Of a stretch of 64,000 bases of DNA, positions 43,256 to 51,839 are shown piece after piece (the first letter of the stretch is position 1; each line of letters starts with the position of its first letter). Under the pieces are notes generated by a model that was not told the origin of the DNA, searched no databases, and saw nothing but the letters and a program-made list of their open reading frames with translations. The position numbers and the translations under genes are program-made. Source of the stretch: Candidatus Nitrosopumilus limneticus (GTDB lineage Archaea; Thermoproteota; Nitrososphaeria; Nitrososphaerales; Nitrosopumilaceae); assembly GCA_022117465.1 (NCBI GenBank), contig JAHCGZ010000001.1, forward strand, positions 186,001 through 250,000. The letters are read 5' to 3'.

Positions 43256-44308
43256 TTAAGGATTAATTACAGCACGTCCAAGAATTTTTCTTGCTTTAAG
43301 ATCATTTAATGCAGAATTACATTCATGAAGAGTATATCTTTTAGATATAATAGGATTAAGAATACCTTTTCGTGCAAGTGAAAGTAATTCCACCATATCA
43401 TCATAATTTCCAGTATATGCACCCTGTATTGTAATTGATTTTAGAGGAATTGTTACCAAAGATAATTCAATAGAACCACCAAATAATCCAACAAGAACTA
43501 AATTTCCTCTTTTTCTCAAAACCGCAAAATCAAGCTTTGCAGTTGGTGGAGCATTAACAAAATCAACTACACTATCCGCACCTTTATTATTACAAATAGT
43601 CATAATTTTTTGAACAACGTCAGAATCTTTAGAATTAACAGTAAAATCAGCACCCATTTCTTTTGCAGTAGCTAATTTTTGTTCATCAAGATCAACACAA
43701 ATAATTTTAGCATCAGTAATAGCATGAGCAATTTGAACACCCATCAATCCCAAACCGCCAGCACCAACAATAACAAGAAATTCAGGTGAATTACTATTTG
43801 CTTTTTTAATTGCTGTGTATGCAGTTAATCCAGAACATGCAAGTGATGTTGCAGCATCAGGATCAACGCCATCAAGTTTTGCTAAATATTTAAAATTTGG
43901 AATTAAAGCGTAATCAGAATATCCGCCATCTTGAAAAACACCCAATGATCTAGGCGTATCACACAAGTTCTCATTTCCAACTTTACATGCAGGACAATTT
44001 CCACATCCAATCCAAGGAAAAACAAGTACCATGTCACCTTTTACAATACCTGAAACATTACTACCAACATCCTCAACTGTGCCAACAATTTCATGACCAG
44101 GAGTTACGGGATATTTTACTCCCCTATCAGTAACTTTCATGAATTGACCATCACCAAGATCATAACCGCCTTCCCACAGGTGTAAATCACTATGGCATAC
44201 ACCAACAGAACGAACTTTAATCAATACTTGTTCTCCTTCAGGTTTTGGAGTTTCAAATTCATGCACTGAGAGAGGCTCGTTAGGAGCAGTTATTCTTGCA
44301 GATTTCAT
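43256..44308 (-). CDS. Zinc-dependent alcohol dehydrogenase (MDR family)
   Basis: 350 residues. Catalytic zinc ligands are in SVGVCHSDLHLWEGG near 37 and TPGHEIVGTVEDVGS near 70. The structural zinc loop CGNCPACKVGNENLC near 96-112 has four cysteines. The NAD fold has VIVGAGGLGLMGVQIAHA near 180, followed by an acidic VDLDEQKL, which favours NAD over NADP. Substrate unknown. Divergent from scpA. Confidence 0.9.
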   Translation of the reverse strand: MKSARITAPNEPLSVHEFETPKPEGEQVLIKVRSVGVCHSDLHLWEGGYDLGDGQFMKVTDRGVKYPVTPGHEIVGTVEDVGSNVSGIVKGDMVLVFPWIGCGNCPACKVGNENLCDTPRSLGVFQDGGYSDYALIPNFKYLAKLDGVDPDAATSLACSGLTAYTAIKKANSNSPEFLVIVGAGGLGLMGVQIAHAITDAKIICVDLDEQKLATAKEMGADFTVNSKDSDVVQKIMTICNNKGADSVVDFVNAPPTAKLDFAVLRKRGNLVLVGLFGGSIELSLVTIPLKSITIQGAYTGNYDDMVELLSLARKGILNPIISKRYTLHECNSALNDLKARKILGRAVINP

Positions 44309-44403
44309 AATGAAAAAAATTAATCTTTACAATATAAGAGTTGACTGGAAGTAAGAAAAAAGTAAAGCCATTAGATATTATTGATTAATGCGTCAGTGAA
44401 GCT

Positions 44404-45084
44404 GTGAGTGAATCTCAAACACCAAACAGTATTGCACAAGAACCAATCAATATATTATTTGATCCAAAAGCAATTGGGAAAAAAGATGTTTGGGAAATAG
44501 ATCTAATTCAAATTTTAAATTTATTAGCAAAGATTCTAGAAAAAACAGGTAGAAAGGATCTTAAAGTTGCAGGAATGGCAGCATTATCATCGTCATTAAT
44601 TTACAGAATGAAGGTTGAAAGTATTTTTGCATTACAAAGAGCAGCTATGGAGAAAAAACCAATATTCCAAAGAACAGATGTGGATATAGAATTAATTGAT
44701 ATTCCCTATAGGCATGAATCAACTTACCCAGTTTCATTAGATGATCTGTTAGGATTACTACAAAATCTTATTGGTACAATAGCAAATCCGCAATCAAGAA
44801 GAAATAGAAAATTGGAAATAGAACCAATTGAAGCACCAGACTTTCAAGAATTTTTTATTTCACTAGAGAGTATTATTGGAAAATATGAGGATCTAATTAT
44901 TAAAAAAATTACAGATACAGGATTTGGATTACTACAAAATATTATTGCGGATCTGGATCAAATTGATTCAATAAGATGTTTCTTTGCAGCATTATTTTTA
45001 GCCAGAGATCAAAAGGTAGACTTAGAACAACAAGATGACGATATCAAAATTATACTCATACGAGAAGAAACAACAACTGAATAA
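44404..45084 (+). CDS. scpA: ScpA-like kleisin subunit of a condensin complex
   Basis: 226 residues, GTG start. ScpA bridges SMC heads in chromosome condensation. INILFDPKAIGKKDVWEIDLIQILNLLAKIL near the start and LKVAGMAALSSSLIYRMK are the N-terminal SMC-binding part, and the C-terminal segment IRCFFAALFLARDQKVDLEQ is the winged helix. The order of scpA and scpB with a 43-nt gap matches bacterial operons. The SMC gene itself is not in the window. Confidence 0.88.
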   Translation: MSESQTPNSIAQEPINILFDPKAIGKKDVWEIDLIQILNLLAKILEKTGRKDLKVAGMAALSSSLIYRMKVESIFALQRAAMEKKPIFQRTDVDIELIDIPYRHESTYPVSLDDLLGLLQNLIGTIANPQSRRNRKLEIEPIEAPDFQEFFISLESIIGKYEDLIIKKITDTGFGLLQNIIADLDQIDSIRCFFAALFLARDQKVDLEQQDDDIKIILIREETTTE

Positions 45085-45127
45085 AATGGAGAAAGTGTCT
45101 TAAAACTTAATTTTATAAGAGAAAAAA

Positions 45128-45718
45128 ATGGTCAAAATTGAAAATACAGATGAAGCAACTGCAAGAATAGAGGCAGCACTATATTCATCAGGAAGACCTC
45201 TCACAATAGAAGACATAATCAGAGCATCAGGCACAGAATCAAGAACAAAAACATTAGAATTACTTGAAACAATTATGAAAAAAACAAAAACGGTATTCAA
45301 AGCATTGGAGATTACAACATTGCCAGATGGATCATATGTAATGCAATTAAAACCAGAATACAGTTCAACAGTCAAAAAATATGCATCAAAACCAGTTTTA
45401 CCAAATGCAACTTTAAAGACATTATCATATATTGCATATATGCAACCAATAGCATCAAAACAACTTGTTGAAACTAGAGGTTCGGGAGTTTATTTACATC
45501 TAAAAGAATTACGACAACTAGATTACATTACTCATCAAAATGTAGGTAGATTAAAAATTTACACAACAACTGAAAAATTCCAAAAATATTTTGGAATTCA
45601 AGGAGATGTAGAAGATTTAAAATCAAGATTATTTTCTAAAATAAGAAAAACAGCAACTAGAGGAGAGACAAGCTCAACACAACAAATTACAACAAAATCA
45701 GAAATAGATAATTTGTGA
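45128..45718 (+). CDS. scpB: ScpB-like condensin subunit
   Basis: 196 residues. Two winged-helix domains: ATARIEAALYSSGRPLTIEDI at the start, then PNATLKTLSYIAYMQPIASKQLVETRGS in the second. The region GRLKIYTTTEKFQKYFGI near 140 is typical of ScpB. Last residues are Ser/Thr-rich and disordered. It follows scpA and precedes S8e by about 55 nt. Confidence 0.9.
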   Translation: MVKIENTDEATARIEAALYSSGRPLTIEDIIRASGTESRTKTLELLETIMKKTKTVFKALEITTLPDGSYVMQLKPEYSSTVKKYASKPVLPNATLKTLSYIAYMQPIASKQLVETRGSGVYLHLKELRQLDYITHQNVGRLKIYTTTEKFQKYFGIQGDVEDLKSRLFSKIRKTATRGETSSTQQITTKSEIDNL

Positions 45719-45743
45719 TTTAAGGCTAATTTCTGGCGTTTTG

Positions 45744-45750
45744 TATAAAT
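45744..45750 (+). promoter_or_regulatory. TATA-like box for S8e
   Basis: TATAAAT, 23-29 nt before the GTG at 45773. This supports GTG 45773 over the in-frame GTG at 45755, which is too close to the box. Confidence 0.5.
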
Positions 45751-45772
45751 TAGAGTGATTCAACTAATTTTT

Positions 45773-46156
45773 GTGAGAAAATCAGTAGAAAATTTAGCAA
45801 CCAGTAAAATAACTGGAGGAAGAAGAGTTCCACTTAGAATTAGAAGAAAATATGAAATAGATAGATATCCAAACGAGGCAGTTAATGGAGCTCAACAAAC
45901 AATAACAAGAAGAGTTCGTGGAAATAATAATAAAGTTGCTTTAAAATCAATTGATTTTGTTAACTTAGCAACAAGTAATACTAAAGTAATTAAAACAAAA
46001 ATTATCAAAGTTATAGACAATACAACAAACAACGATTACAAAAGAAGAGGAATTATCAGTAAAGGTGCAATTCTAGAAACAAAAGAAGGTAAATGCAAAG
46101 TTGTTTCTAGACCGGGACAAACAGGAATAGCTAACGCAGTTTTACTTAAACAATAA
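45773..46156 (+). CDS. Ribosomal protein S8e
   Basis: 127 residues from GTG 45773 (RKSVENLATSKITGGRRVPLR), chosen from TATA spacing; an upstream in-frame GTG adds six residues. KITGGRR near the start and GIISKGAILETKEGKCKVVSRPGQTG at the end are S8e signatures. Small-subunit protein. Followed 1 nt later by srp19. Confidence 0.93.
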   Translation: MRKSVENLATSKITGGRRVPLRIRRKYEIDRYPNEAVNGAQQTITRRVRGNNNKVALKSIDFVNLATSNTKVIKTKIIKVIDNTTNNDYKRRGIISKGAILETKEGKCKVVSRPGQTGIANAVLLKQ

Positions 46157-46157
46157 A

Positions 46158-46457
46158 ATGAAAGATTACGAGCATGTAGTAGTCTGGTTGGATTATTTTA
46201 ATAGAAATTTAAAAAAAGCAAAAGGAAGAAGGCTGCCATTAGAAAAATGTATTTTTGACCCATCATTAAAGGAATTAACTGATGCAACAACAGCAGCAGG
46301 ATTTGAGATAACAGAATCAGATGACAAAGTTAGATTTCCAAAAAGACCATTTGTGAGATCAGGTTATATTGTATTGCCAAAAGGATCCTCAAAGACAATT
46401 ATTCTTAACAAAATTTCACAAAAACTTGTTTCAAAAAGAGCCAAGCTAACAAAATAA
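46158..46457 (+). CDS. Signal recognition particle protein SRP19
   Basis: 99 residues. VVVWLDYFNRNLKKAKGRRLPLEKCI at the start is the SRP19 fold that clamps 7S RNA; the rest has KRPFVRSGYIVLPKGSSKT. It prepares the RNA for SRP54 (39008). 1 nt after S8e, suggesting co-transcription. Confidence 0.94.
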   Translation: MKDYEHVVVWLDYFNRNLKKAKGRRLPLEKCIFDPSLKELTDATTAAGFEITESDDKVRFPKRPFVRSGYIVLPKGSSKTIILNKISQKLVSKRAKLTK

Positions 46458-46531
46458 AATCAATTCTAGCTCTTAGCTAAAGTAAAGTTGACAGAAGTCT
46501 ATGATAGTGTAAGCATTATCAGTATTATTAA

Positions 46532-46801
46532 TTGCAGGAGGTAGGCGAAATAATGCACCTAGCCGGAAGTGGCAGGGTAATCATTCAACTATCAAAAGAA
46601 CTAGTTGAAGGACAGATACTCTGTGACGATAAAGGAACTAGAGTTGCAAAAGTAATGGAACTAATTGGCCCAATAAAAAAGCCGTTTGCATCAGCAATGC
46701 CGCTGACAAATAATATCAACAAGTTTATTGGAAAACGTGTTTTCATGTTTGAGCAATCTTCTGCAAATAAACCAAAAAAATTTAGGAGAAATAGAAGATG
46801 A
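46532..46801 (+). CDS. H/ACA RNP protein Gar1
   Basis: 89 residues. Part of the box H/ACA RNP that makes guide-directed pseudouridines. The Gar1 strand pattern is EVGEIMHLAGSGRVIIQL and VAKVMELIGPIKKPFASAMPL, with a Lys/Arg-rich tail. TTG at 46532 was chosen because the family's VGEVLH-like start lies before the internal ATG at 46553. The GGAGGT at 46536-46541, which could pass for a Shine-Dalgarno site of that ATG, would then be coding sequence. It overlaps tfb by 4 nt. Confidence 0.9.
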   Translation: MQEVGEIMHLAGSGRVIIQLSKELVEGQILCDDKGTRVAKVMELIGPIKKPFASAMPLTNNINKFIGKRVFMFEQSSANKPKKFRRNRR

Positions 46802-47751
46802 ACATATTACAAACCCAAAACTGTCCTGAATGTAAATCATCGTTAGTTGATGACATGCAGAATGGTGAAATAATCTGTTCTGGTTGTGGAATAGTTGTCG
46901 ATGACCAGATTGCAGACTGTGGTCCAGAAACAATAAGTTCGAATCTCGAAGATAAAATGAAGCTTGCAAGAGCAACAGGACAAACAACCTATTCTCAACA
47001 CGATTTGGGAATAACAACTGAGATCTCAATGAGTACAAAAGACTTCAGTGGAAAAACAATAAACCATGAAGTTGCAAATCAAATGAATCATCTCAGAAAA
47101 TGGCAACAAAGAGTAAGAGTATCAACACCAAAAGAAAGACGACTTTCTAATGTTTTATCAAAAATGGGCGAAACATGCGAATCACTTAATCTTTCAAAAA
47201 ATGTGTTAGAAACTACTTCAATAATATACAGAAACTTAGACGGACACATTGAAGTCAAAGGAAAATCAGTGTCTTGTATTACAGCAGCAACAATATACAT
47301 GGCATGTAAACAATGTGACGTAGTAAGATCATTAGAAGAAATTTGTCGAGGAATTGTCCCAGCAAAAGATGTTAAATCAAAAACAAAACTTGCAGCAAGA
47401 TACTATAGAACCATGGTAATGGAAATGGGAGCATTAAAAGCTCCTGTCTTAACTATGGACAAATACATCTCAAAGATAGCAAATATGACACAAACAGAGG
47501 TTAGAGTAGAAAGACTAGCCTTGGAAATTGCTGAAAAAACAAAAGATAGTAGCATTTCAGATGGTAAGTCTCCAAATGGAATAGCTGCGGCATATCTGTA
47601 TGTTTCATCAGTATTACTTGGACAAAATATTCTACAAAAAGATGTTTCAAGTGTAGCAGGAGTCACAGAAGTCACTATCAGAAATAGATGTAAAGAGATT
47701 CTAACAAGTCACAAAATCAAAATTACTTTGAGACCATCTCTGGCCAAATAA
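46798..47751 (+). CDS. Transcription initiation factor TFB
   Basis: 317 residues. The zinc ribbon uses C9, C12, C27 and C30. Two cyclin folds follow (about 115-200 and 215-300): ETTSIIYRNLDGHIEVKGKS, CITAATIYMACKQ and IAAAYLYVSSVLLGQNI. It recruits RNA polymerase to TATA-bound TBP. The 4-nt overlap with gar1 is a long-standing archaeal arrangement. Other TFB genes are likely elsewhere in the genome. Confidence 0.97.
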   Translation: MNILQTQNCPECKSSLVDDMQNGEIICSGCGIVVDDQIADCGPETISSNLEDKMKLARATGQTTYSQHDLGITTEISMSTKDFSGKTINHEVANQMNHLRKWQQRVRVSTPKERRLSNVLSKMGETCESLNLSKNVLETTSIIYRNLDGHIEVKGKSVSCITAATIYMACKQCDVVRSLEEICRGIVPAKDVKSKTKLAARYYRTMVMEMGALKAPVLTMDKYISKIANMTQTEVRVERLALEIAEKTKDSSISDGKSPNGIAAAYLYVSSVLLGQNILQKDVSSVAGVTEVTIRNRCKEILTSHKIKITLRPSLAK

Positions 47752-47754
47752 TAT

Positions 47755-47765
47755 CCCCCCCCCCC
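47755..47765. repeat. C11 homopolymer after tfb
   Basis: Eleven consecutive C starting 4 nt after the tfb stop, followed by TTTTCATTTTATTTT. In DNA of about one third G+C this is very unusual. T-rich DNA after it may act as a terminator. Confidence 0.85.
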
Positions 47766-47846
47766 TTTTCATTTTATTTTAAAAATCCAGATTAGGATTA
47801 GCTAAATTTCCTCTGTAATATATAGAGAATTAAAATTATTCGAGGG

Positions 47847-48617
47847 GTGGTAGTATTAGAAATTATAGATTTACACGTTGCGATAGACGGTAAAGAAATT
47901 CTTAAAGGAGTTAATCTAAAAACAGGACCTGGCGAAGTACATGCCATTATGGGACCAAACGGTTCAGGAAAAAGTACATTATCATATACATTACTTGCAC
48001 ATCCAAAGTATCAAGTTACTAAAGGAGACATACGGTTAGACGGTGAAAGTATTTTAGAATTGACTGCAGATGAAAGAGCAAAAAAAGGATTATTCCTGGC
48101 ATTCCAATACCCAACTGAAGTTTCAGGAGTTGGATTTTCACACTTTCTAAGAACAGCATATAACTCTCTAAGTAAAGCAATGGAAGGTGATGATAGAGAA
48201 GTATTCATCACAGTAAGAGAATTCCAAAAATATCTTAAGGAAAATATAGCTAAAGTTGGATTGAGAGAAGAATTTCTTTCAAGATATCTTAATGAAGGAT
48301 TTTCAGGAGGAGAGAAAAAACGTGCAGAAGTATTGCAGATGGCAGTTTTAAAACCTAAAATTTCAATTTTAGATGAACCAGATTCAGGATTAGATATTGA
48401 TGCAGTTCAATCAGTTGCTCAAGCAATCAGTAAAGTTTCAACTAAGGATGCAACAGTGATTATAATTACTCACTATGCTAGAATTTTAAAATTCTTAGAC
48501 AAATTAGATTACGTACATGTATTTGCACAAGGTAAAGTACTTCAAACAGGAGATGCATCTCTTGCAGATAAATTAGAAGCCGAAGGTTATGAGTGGGCTT
48601 TAGAAAAAGCAGTATAA
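47847..48617 (+). CDS. sufC: SufC Fe-S assembly ATPase
   Basis: 256 residues, GTG start. An ABC ATPase driving the SufBCD scaffold. Walker A is GPNGSGKST at 36-44, signature GFSGGEKKRAEVLQMA near 150, Walker B ISILDEPDSGLDIDAV near 172, and the SufC-typical ALFLAFQYPTEVSGV-like segment FLAFQYPTEVSGVGF near 90. It lies apart from the sufD-sufS cluster at 61-64 kb, 14 kb away. A possible TATA box (AATATATAG) is about 25-32 nt upstream. Confidence 0.96.
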   Translation: MVVLEIIDLHVAIDGKEILKGVNLKTGPGEVHAIMGPNGSGKSTLSYTLLAHPKYQVTKGDIRLDGESILELTADERAKKGLFLAFQYPTEVSGVGFSHFLRTAYNSLSKAMEGDDREVFITVREFQKYLKENIAKVGLREEFLSRYLNEGFSGGEKKRAEVLQMAVLKPKISILDEPDSGLDIDAVQSVAQAISKVSTKDATVIIITHYARILKFLDKLDYVHVFAQGKVLQTGDASLADKLEAEGYEWALEKAV

Positions 48618-48632
48618 TTAAAATAAAAAATC

Positions 48633-49307
48633 ATGTCAGAAAATAATCAACAGTATTTTTTTAATTTCTCATTTTTTAAAGTTGATCCCAAATGGAGATG
48701 GATGGCAGATTTAGCAAAAGAGGAATCAGCAAAGGAAGTAGAAAACATCATAAATAATTCAAAAATAATGTTTAGATCATATTCAAATTTAGGTCTACGT
48801 AATGATACAGATTTTTTATTTTGGTTTGCAGCACCGACAGTTGAAGAAATTCAGATAGTGATTGAAAAATTATACAAAACAGTATTTGGAAAATACATCA
48901 TTCCGTCAATGACATATTTGTCATGTACGCGACCATCTCTGTATGTAAAAGACCAAAAAACTTTAGGTTTCATTACAGGTAATAATCCCAAAAAACATGT
49001 CATAGTGTATCCATTTACAAAAACTAGAGAATGGTATCTTTTACCAAAAGAAAAACGCCAAGAAATTATGGATGAACATATAACAGTAAGTAAAAAATAT
49101 CCACAAATAATACTCAATACAACATATTCATTTGGAATTCATGATGAAGATTTCATGTTAGCATTTGAGGTGGATGACATCAGAGACTTTCAAGATTTGA
49201 TAATGGATTTAAGAGAAACTCAAGTTTCAACCTATGTAAAAAATGACATTCCAATGATTGTATGTGTAAAAAAAGACATCATTCCATTAATTACAAGTTT
49301 AGGGTAA
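48633..49307 (+). CDS. Chlorite dismutase-family heme protein
   Basis: 224 residues. The family fold is shown by WRWMADLAKEESAKEVENII near 23, SNLGLRNDTDFLFWFAAPTVEE near 50 and YPFTKTREWYLLPKEKRQEIMDEHI near 130, which holds the conserved Tyr/Trp-rich segment. It could be HemQ-like (coproheme oxidation) or an O2/peroxide-binding heme protein; the exact role is open. I could not assign the heme-ligand His with confidence. Directly downstream of sufC (15 nt) and near the heme cluster at 50.7-54.8 kb. Confidence 0.85.
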   Translation: MSENNQQYFFNFSFFKVDPKWRWMADLAKEESAKEVENIINNSKIMFRSYSNLGLRNDTDFLFWFAAPTVEEIQIVIEKLYKTVFGKYIIPSMTYLSCTRPSLYVKDQKTLGFITGNNPKKHVIVYPFTKTREWYLLPKEKRQEIMDEHITVSKKYPQIILNTTYSFGIHDEDFMLAFEVDDIRDFQDLIMDLRETQVSTYVKNDIPMIVCVKKDIIPLITSLG

Positions 49308-49385
49308 ATATCTAAAACTAAAAATCATTTATGAAAATTTCGGATAAACATAAATGATGAAATTTAAATAAAAAGGTGATAAAAA

Positions 49386-50384
49386 TTGAATTACAATAAA
49401 CTAGGAAAATCAGAGATTAAAGTATCAGAATTAGGATTTGGTGCGTGGTCTATTGCACTAGATTGGTGGGGTAAAAAAATTGAAGAAGATGAAGCAAAAA
49501 GAATGCTCAAAAAAGCATATGATTTAGGAATTAACTTTTTTGAAACAGGAGACATGTATGGAAAAGGAAAAAGTGAAAGACTCATTGGTGAAGTTTTCAA
49601 AGACATGAGACATGAAGTTGTTTTATCTACAAAATACGGATATGATTTTTCACAAGTTGAACAAATTGGACATAAGGAATTACCTCAAAAGTTTGATAAA
49701 GATTTTACTAAAAATGCATTAAGAAATAGTTTGGAAAGATTACAAACAGATTATTTAGATATTTACGGATTACACAATCCAAAATTGAATCACATTAGAG
49801 ATAATTCAATTTTTGATGTACTAGATAGTTTTGTTAAAGATAAATCAATTAACACATACCAAGTAGCTTTAGGCCCTGCAATTGGATGGACACAAGAAGG
49901 CTTAGAAGCTATGGAAAGACCAAATCTCAGTGCAGTTCAAACAGTTTACAATATTTTGGAACAAGCACCAGGTAATGAATTAATGAAAAGAGCAGAAGAA
50001 AAAGATGTAGGAATTCTAGTTAGAGTTCCAGAGGCATCAGGAATATTAACTGGAAAAGTAAATGCTGAAACAAAAATTGATGAAAAAGATCATAGATCAG
50101 TAAGAAAAGGTGAATGGATAAAGGAATCATTAGAAAAAGTTGAAATGCTTAAACCAATTGCAGAAAGAAACGATTTGACCATAACAGAATTATCAATGAA
50201 ATTTATTATGTCAAAAAAAGGATTCGCGTCAGTATTTCCTACAATAGTGAGTGAAGAAGAAATTGTAAACTATGTCGAAATGACCAAAGGAGGGTATATT
50301 TCAGCAACAGATATGAAAGAAATTGATGATTTATTCAACACATGGCCATCTTATGAATTAAAAACAACACTACAAGCAAACTAA
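49386..50384 (+). CDS. Aldo/keto reductase
   Basis: 332 residues, TTG start (NYNKLGKSEIKVSELGFG). NADPH-dependent carbonyl reduction. GINFFETGDMYGKGKSERLIGE near 49 holds the catalytic Asp and Tyr, LSTKYGYD the Lys, and DYLDIYGLHNP near 121 the His. The ending is KFIMSKKGFASVFPTIVSEEE. Physiological substrate unknown. Confidence 0.92.
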   Translation: MNYNKLGKSEIKVSELGFGAWSIALDWWGKKIEEDEAKRMLKKAYDLGINFFETGDMYGKGKSERLIGEVFKDMRHEVVLSTKYGYDFSQVEQIGHKELPQKFDKDFTKNALRNSLERLQTDYLDIYGLHNPKLNHIRDNSIFDVLDSFVKDKSINTYQVALGPAIGWTQEGLEAMERPNLSAVQTVYNILEQAPGNELMKRAEEKDVGILVRVPEASGILTGKVNAETKIDEKDHRSVRKGEWIKESLEKVEMLKPIAERNDLTITELSMKFIMSKKGFASVFPTIVSEEEIVNYVEMTKGGYISATDMKEIDDLFNTWPSYELKTTLQAN

Positions 50385-50391
50385 GTCATAA

Positions 50392-50730
50392 ATGAAAAAA
50401 TCAATTGATTATGAAAAAACATTAGAAATTATTGAGAGACTGAAACTTGCCAAAATTGGTAAATATGAAAAATGGGAATCAATGATAAAAAAAATAAAAA
50501 ATAAACAAATTCTAAATCCAGATGAGTTAAAATATTATTCAAATTTAACTAGAATCTATAAAAATTTAGAGATCACAAGTAGAAGTAAAATTTATCATAC
50601 TAAATTATCATTAGAGGATGAAAAACTACCATGTAGCCAATGTGGAAAAGATTCTCTATACTATTGTAACATGAATGATCAATATTTTTGTAATATTCAC
50701 GTTGTAGGACATGATAAAAATGAAATTTAA
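50392..50730 (+). CDS. Hypothetical protein with C-terminal Cys-His cluster
   Basis: 112 residues. The N-terminal two thirds are helical and Lys-rich (YEKTLEIIERLKLAKIGKYEKW). The last 35 residues hold a probable zinc site: LPCSQCGKDSLYYCNMNDQY and FCNIHVVGHDK, reminiscent of a small B-box or FYVE-like knuckle. It follows the aldo/keto reductase by 7 nt. Family not recognised. Confidence 0.65.
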   Translation: MKKSIDYEKTLEIIERLKLAKIGKYEKWESMIKKIKNKQILNPDELKYYSNLTRIYKNLEITSRSKIYHTKLSLEDEKLPCSQCGKDSLYYCNMNDQYFCNIHVVGHDKNEI

Positions 50731-51770
50731 GCAGCAGTATCTTCTAAACTAAATGAGTTTTCAACAAAATATTCAACTCGGGTTTTTTTAAATTCACGAG
50801 AACTGAAAAGGATTTTGTATTCATCAACATCAATTTGATTTTGGATAATTTTAGCGACATCATTTGCTTCAGTATGAGTTTTACAATGAATCATAGAAAA
50901 TACATTATATGGCCAATCATCATAAGTTGGACGTTCATAACAGTGGCTAACTTGAGGAAATGAACCCAATGTTTCACCAACAGAAGTGATTCTATTTTCA
51001 GGAACTTTCCAAACAATCATACCATTTGCAGTGAATCCAACTTGCCTATGTCTAAGTATAGCTGCAAATCTTCGCAATACACCAATACTCTCATAGTGTT
51101 TCATTTTTGCAAATAATTCGTCTTCAGTTATTCCAAGATTTGTGGCTGCTTTTACAAAAGGTTCGTCAATAATATCCATATCCTTTTGTAATTCACGAAT
51201 AAAATCTTTGTCTTGTTCTGTTGGTTCAAATTTTATATTTTTAATTTCTTTCTTATCCTCAGTTGGCGCAATCTCATGTTTTTGATTATCAATCATATCA
51301 AGTTTAACACCAATTTTGAATAATTGTAAAGTTGGAAGCATTCTAACTTTTTTAATTCCTTTAAGAACATTAAATTTTTCAAGTTCACTATTCAAATCAG
51401 CACCTGGAGGAACAGCTAAAGTAAACCAAAGATTAAACTGATGATCACGTTCATAATTATGACTTACTCCAGGATGACGATTAATTTGATTTGCCACATA
51501 ATCTAATTTATCATGTTCAATTTCCATTGCAACTAATGAACTAGTATAACCTAGTTTTCTAGTATCAAAAATAGCACTAAGTTGTCTTAAGACACCAATT
51601 TTTTTAAGATTGATTAATTTTTCTTTAATAATTTCAGGACTTGTGTTAAATTTTTTAGCAATATCATCAAAAGGTCTAGTAACTAATGGAAAAGTCCACT
51701 GAATTTCATTTAGGATTTCCTTATCAAATTCGGTCAAAGAAGACAATAAATGGATTAATCGGTAATTCAA
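50727..51770 (-). CDS. Siroheme decarboxylase, fused AhbA-AhbB type
   Basis: 347 residues in two Lrp/AsnC-like halves: residues about 10-155 and 185-335. Each half has a winged helix followed by a HNYERDHQFNLWFTLAVP or HCYERPTYDDWPYNVFSMIH segment, the hallmark of NirDL/AhbAB proteins. In other archaea AhbA and AhbB are separate subunits removing two acetate carboxyls from siroheme to make didecarboxysiroheme, a heme precursor. The neighbours SirC, HemA and HemB support a tetrapyrrole role over a regulator. Confidence 0.85.
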   Translation of the reverse strand: MNYRLIHLLSSLTEFDKEILNEIQWTFPLVTRPFDDIAKKFNTSPEIIKEKLINLKKIGVLRQLSAIFDTRKLGYTSSLVAMEIEHDKLDYVANQINRHPGVSHNYERDHQFNLWFTLAVPPGADLNSELEKFNVLKGIKKVRMLPTLQLFKIGVKLDMIDNQKHEIAPTEDKKEIKNIKFEPTEQDKDFIRELQKDMDIIDEPFVKAATNLGITEDELFAKMKHYESIGVLRRFAAILRHRQVGFTANGMIVWKVPENRITSVGETLGSFPQVSHCYERPTYDDWPYNVFSMIHCKTHTEANDVAKIIQNQIDVDEYKILFSSREFKKTRVEYFVENSFSLEDTAA

Positions 51771-51839
51771 TTAAAAATGTAGCTAGTATTTTAGACACTA
51801 ATTTTTAATAGATAAATAGAAACTGGGTGTCTTGAATCG

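Noticed and set aside
46553-46801. Shorter Gar1 start at ATG 46553 with GGAGGT as Shine-Dalgarno
   Set aside because: It would delete the conserved VGEIMH-like first strand of Gar1, so GGAGGT is more likely coding.
50727-51770. Lrp/AsnC transcription regulator
   Set aside because: Two halves with YERD/YERP and FNLWF/YNVFSM segments, and tetrapyrrole neighbours, fit siroheme decarboxylase better.
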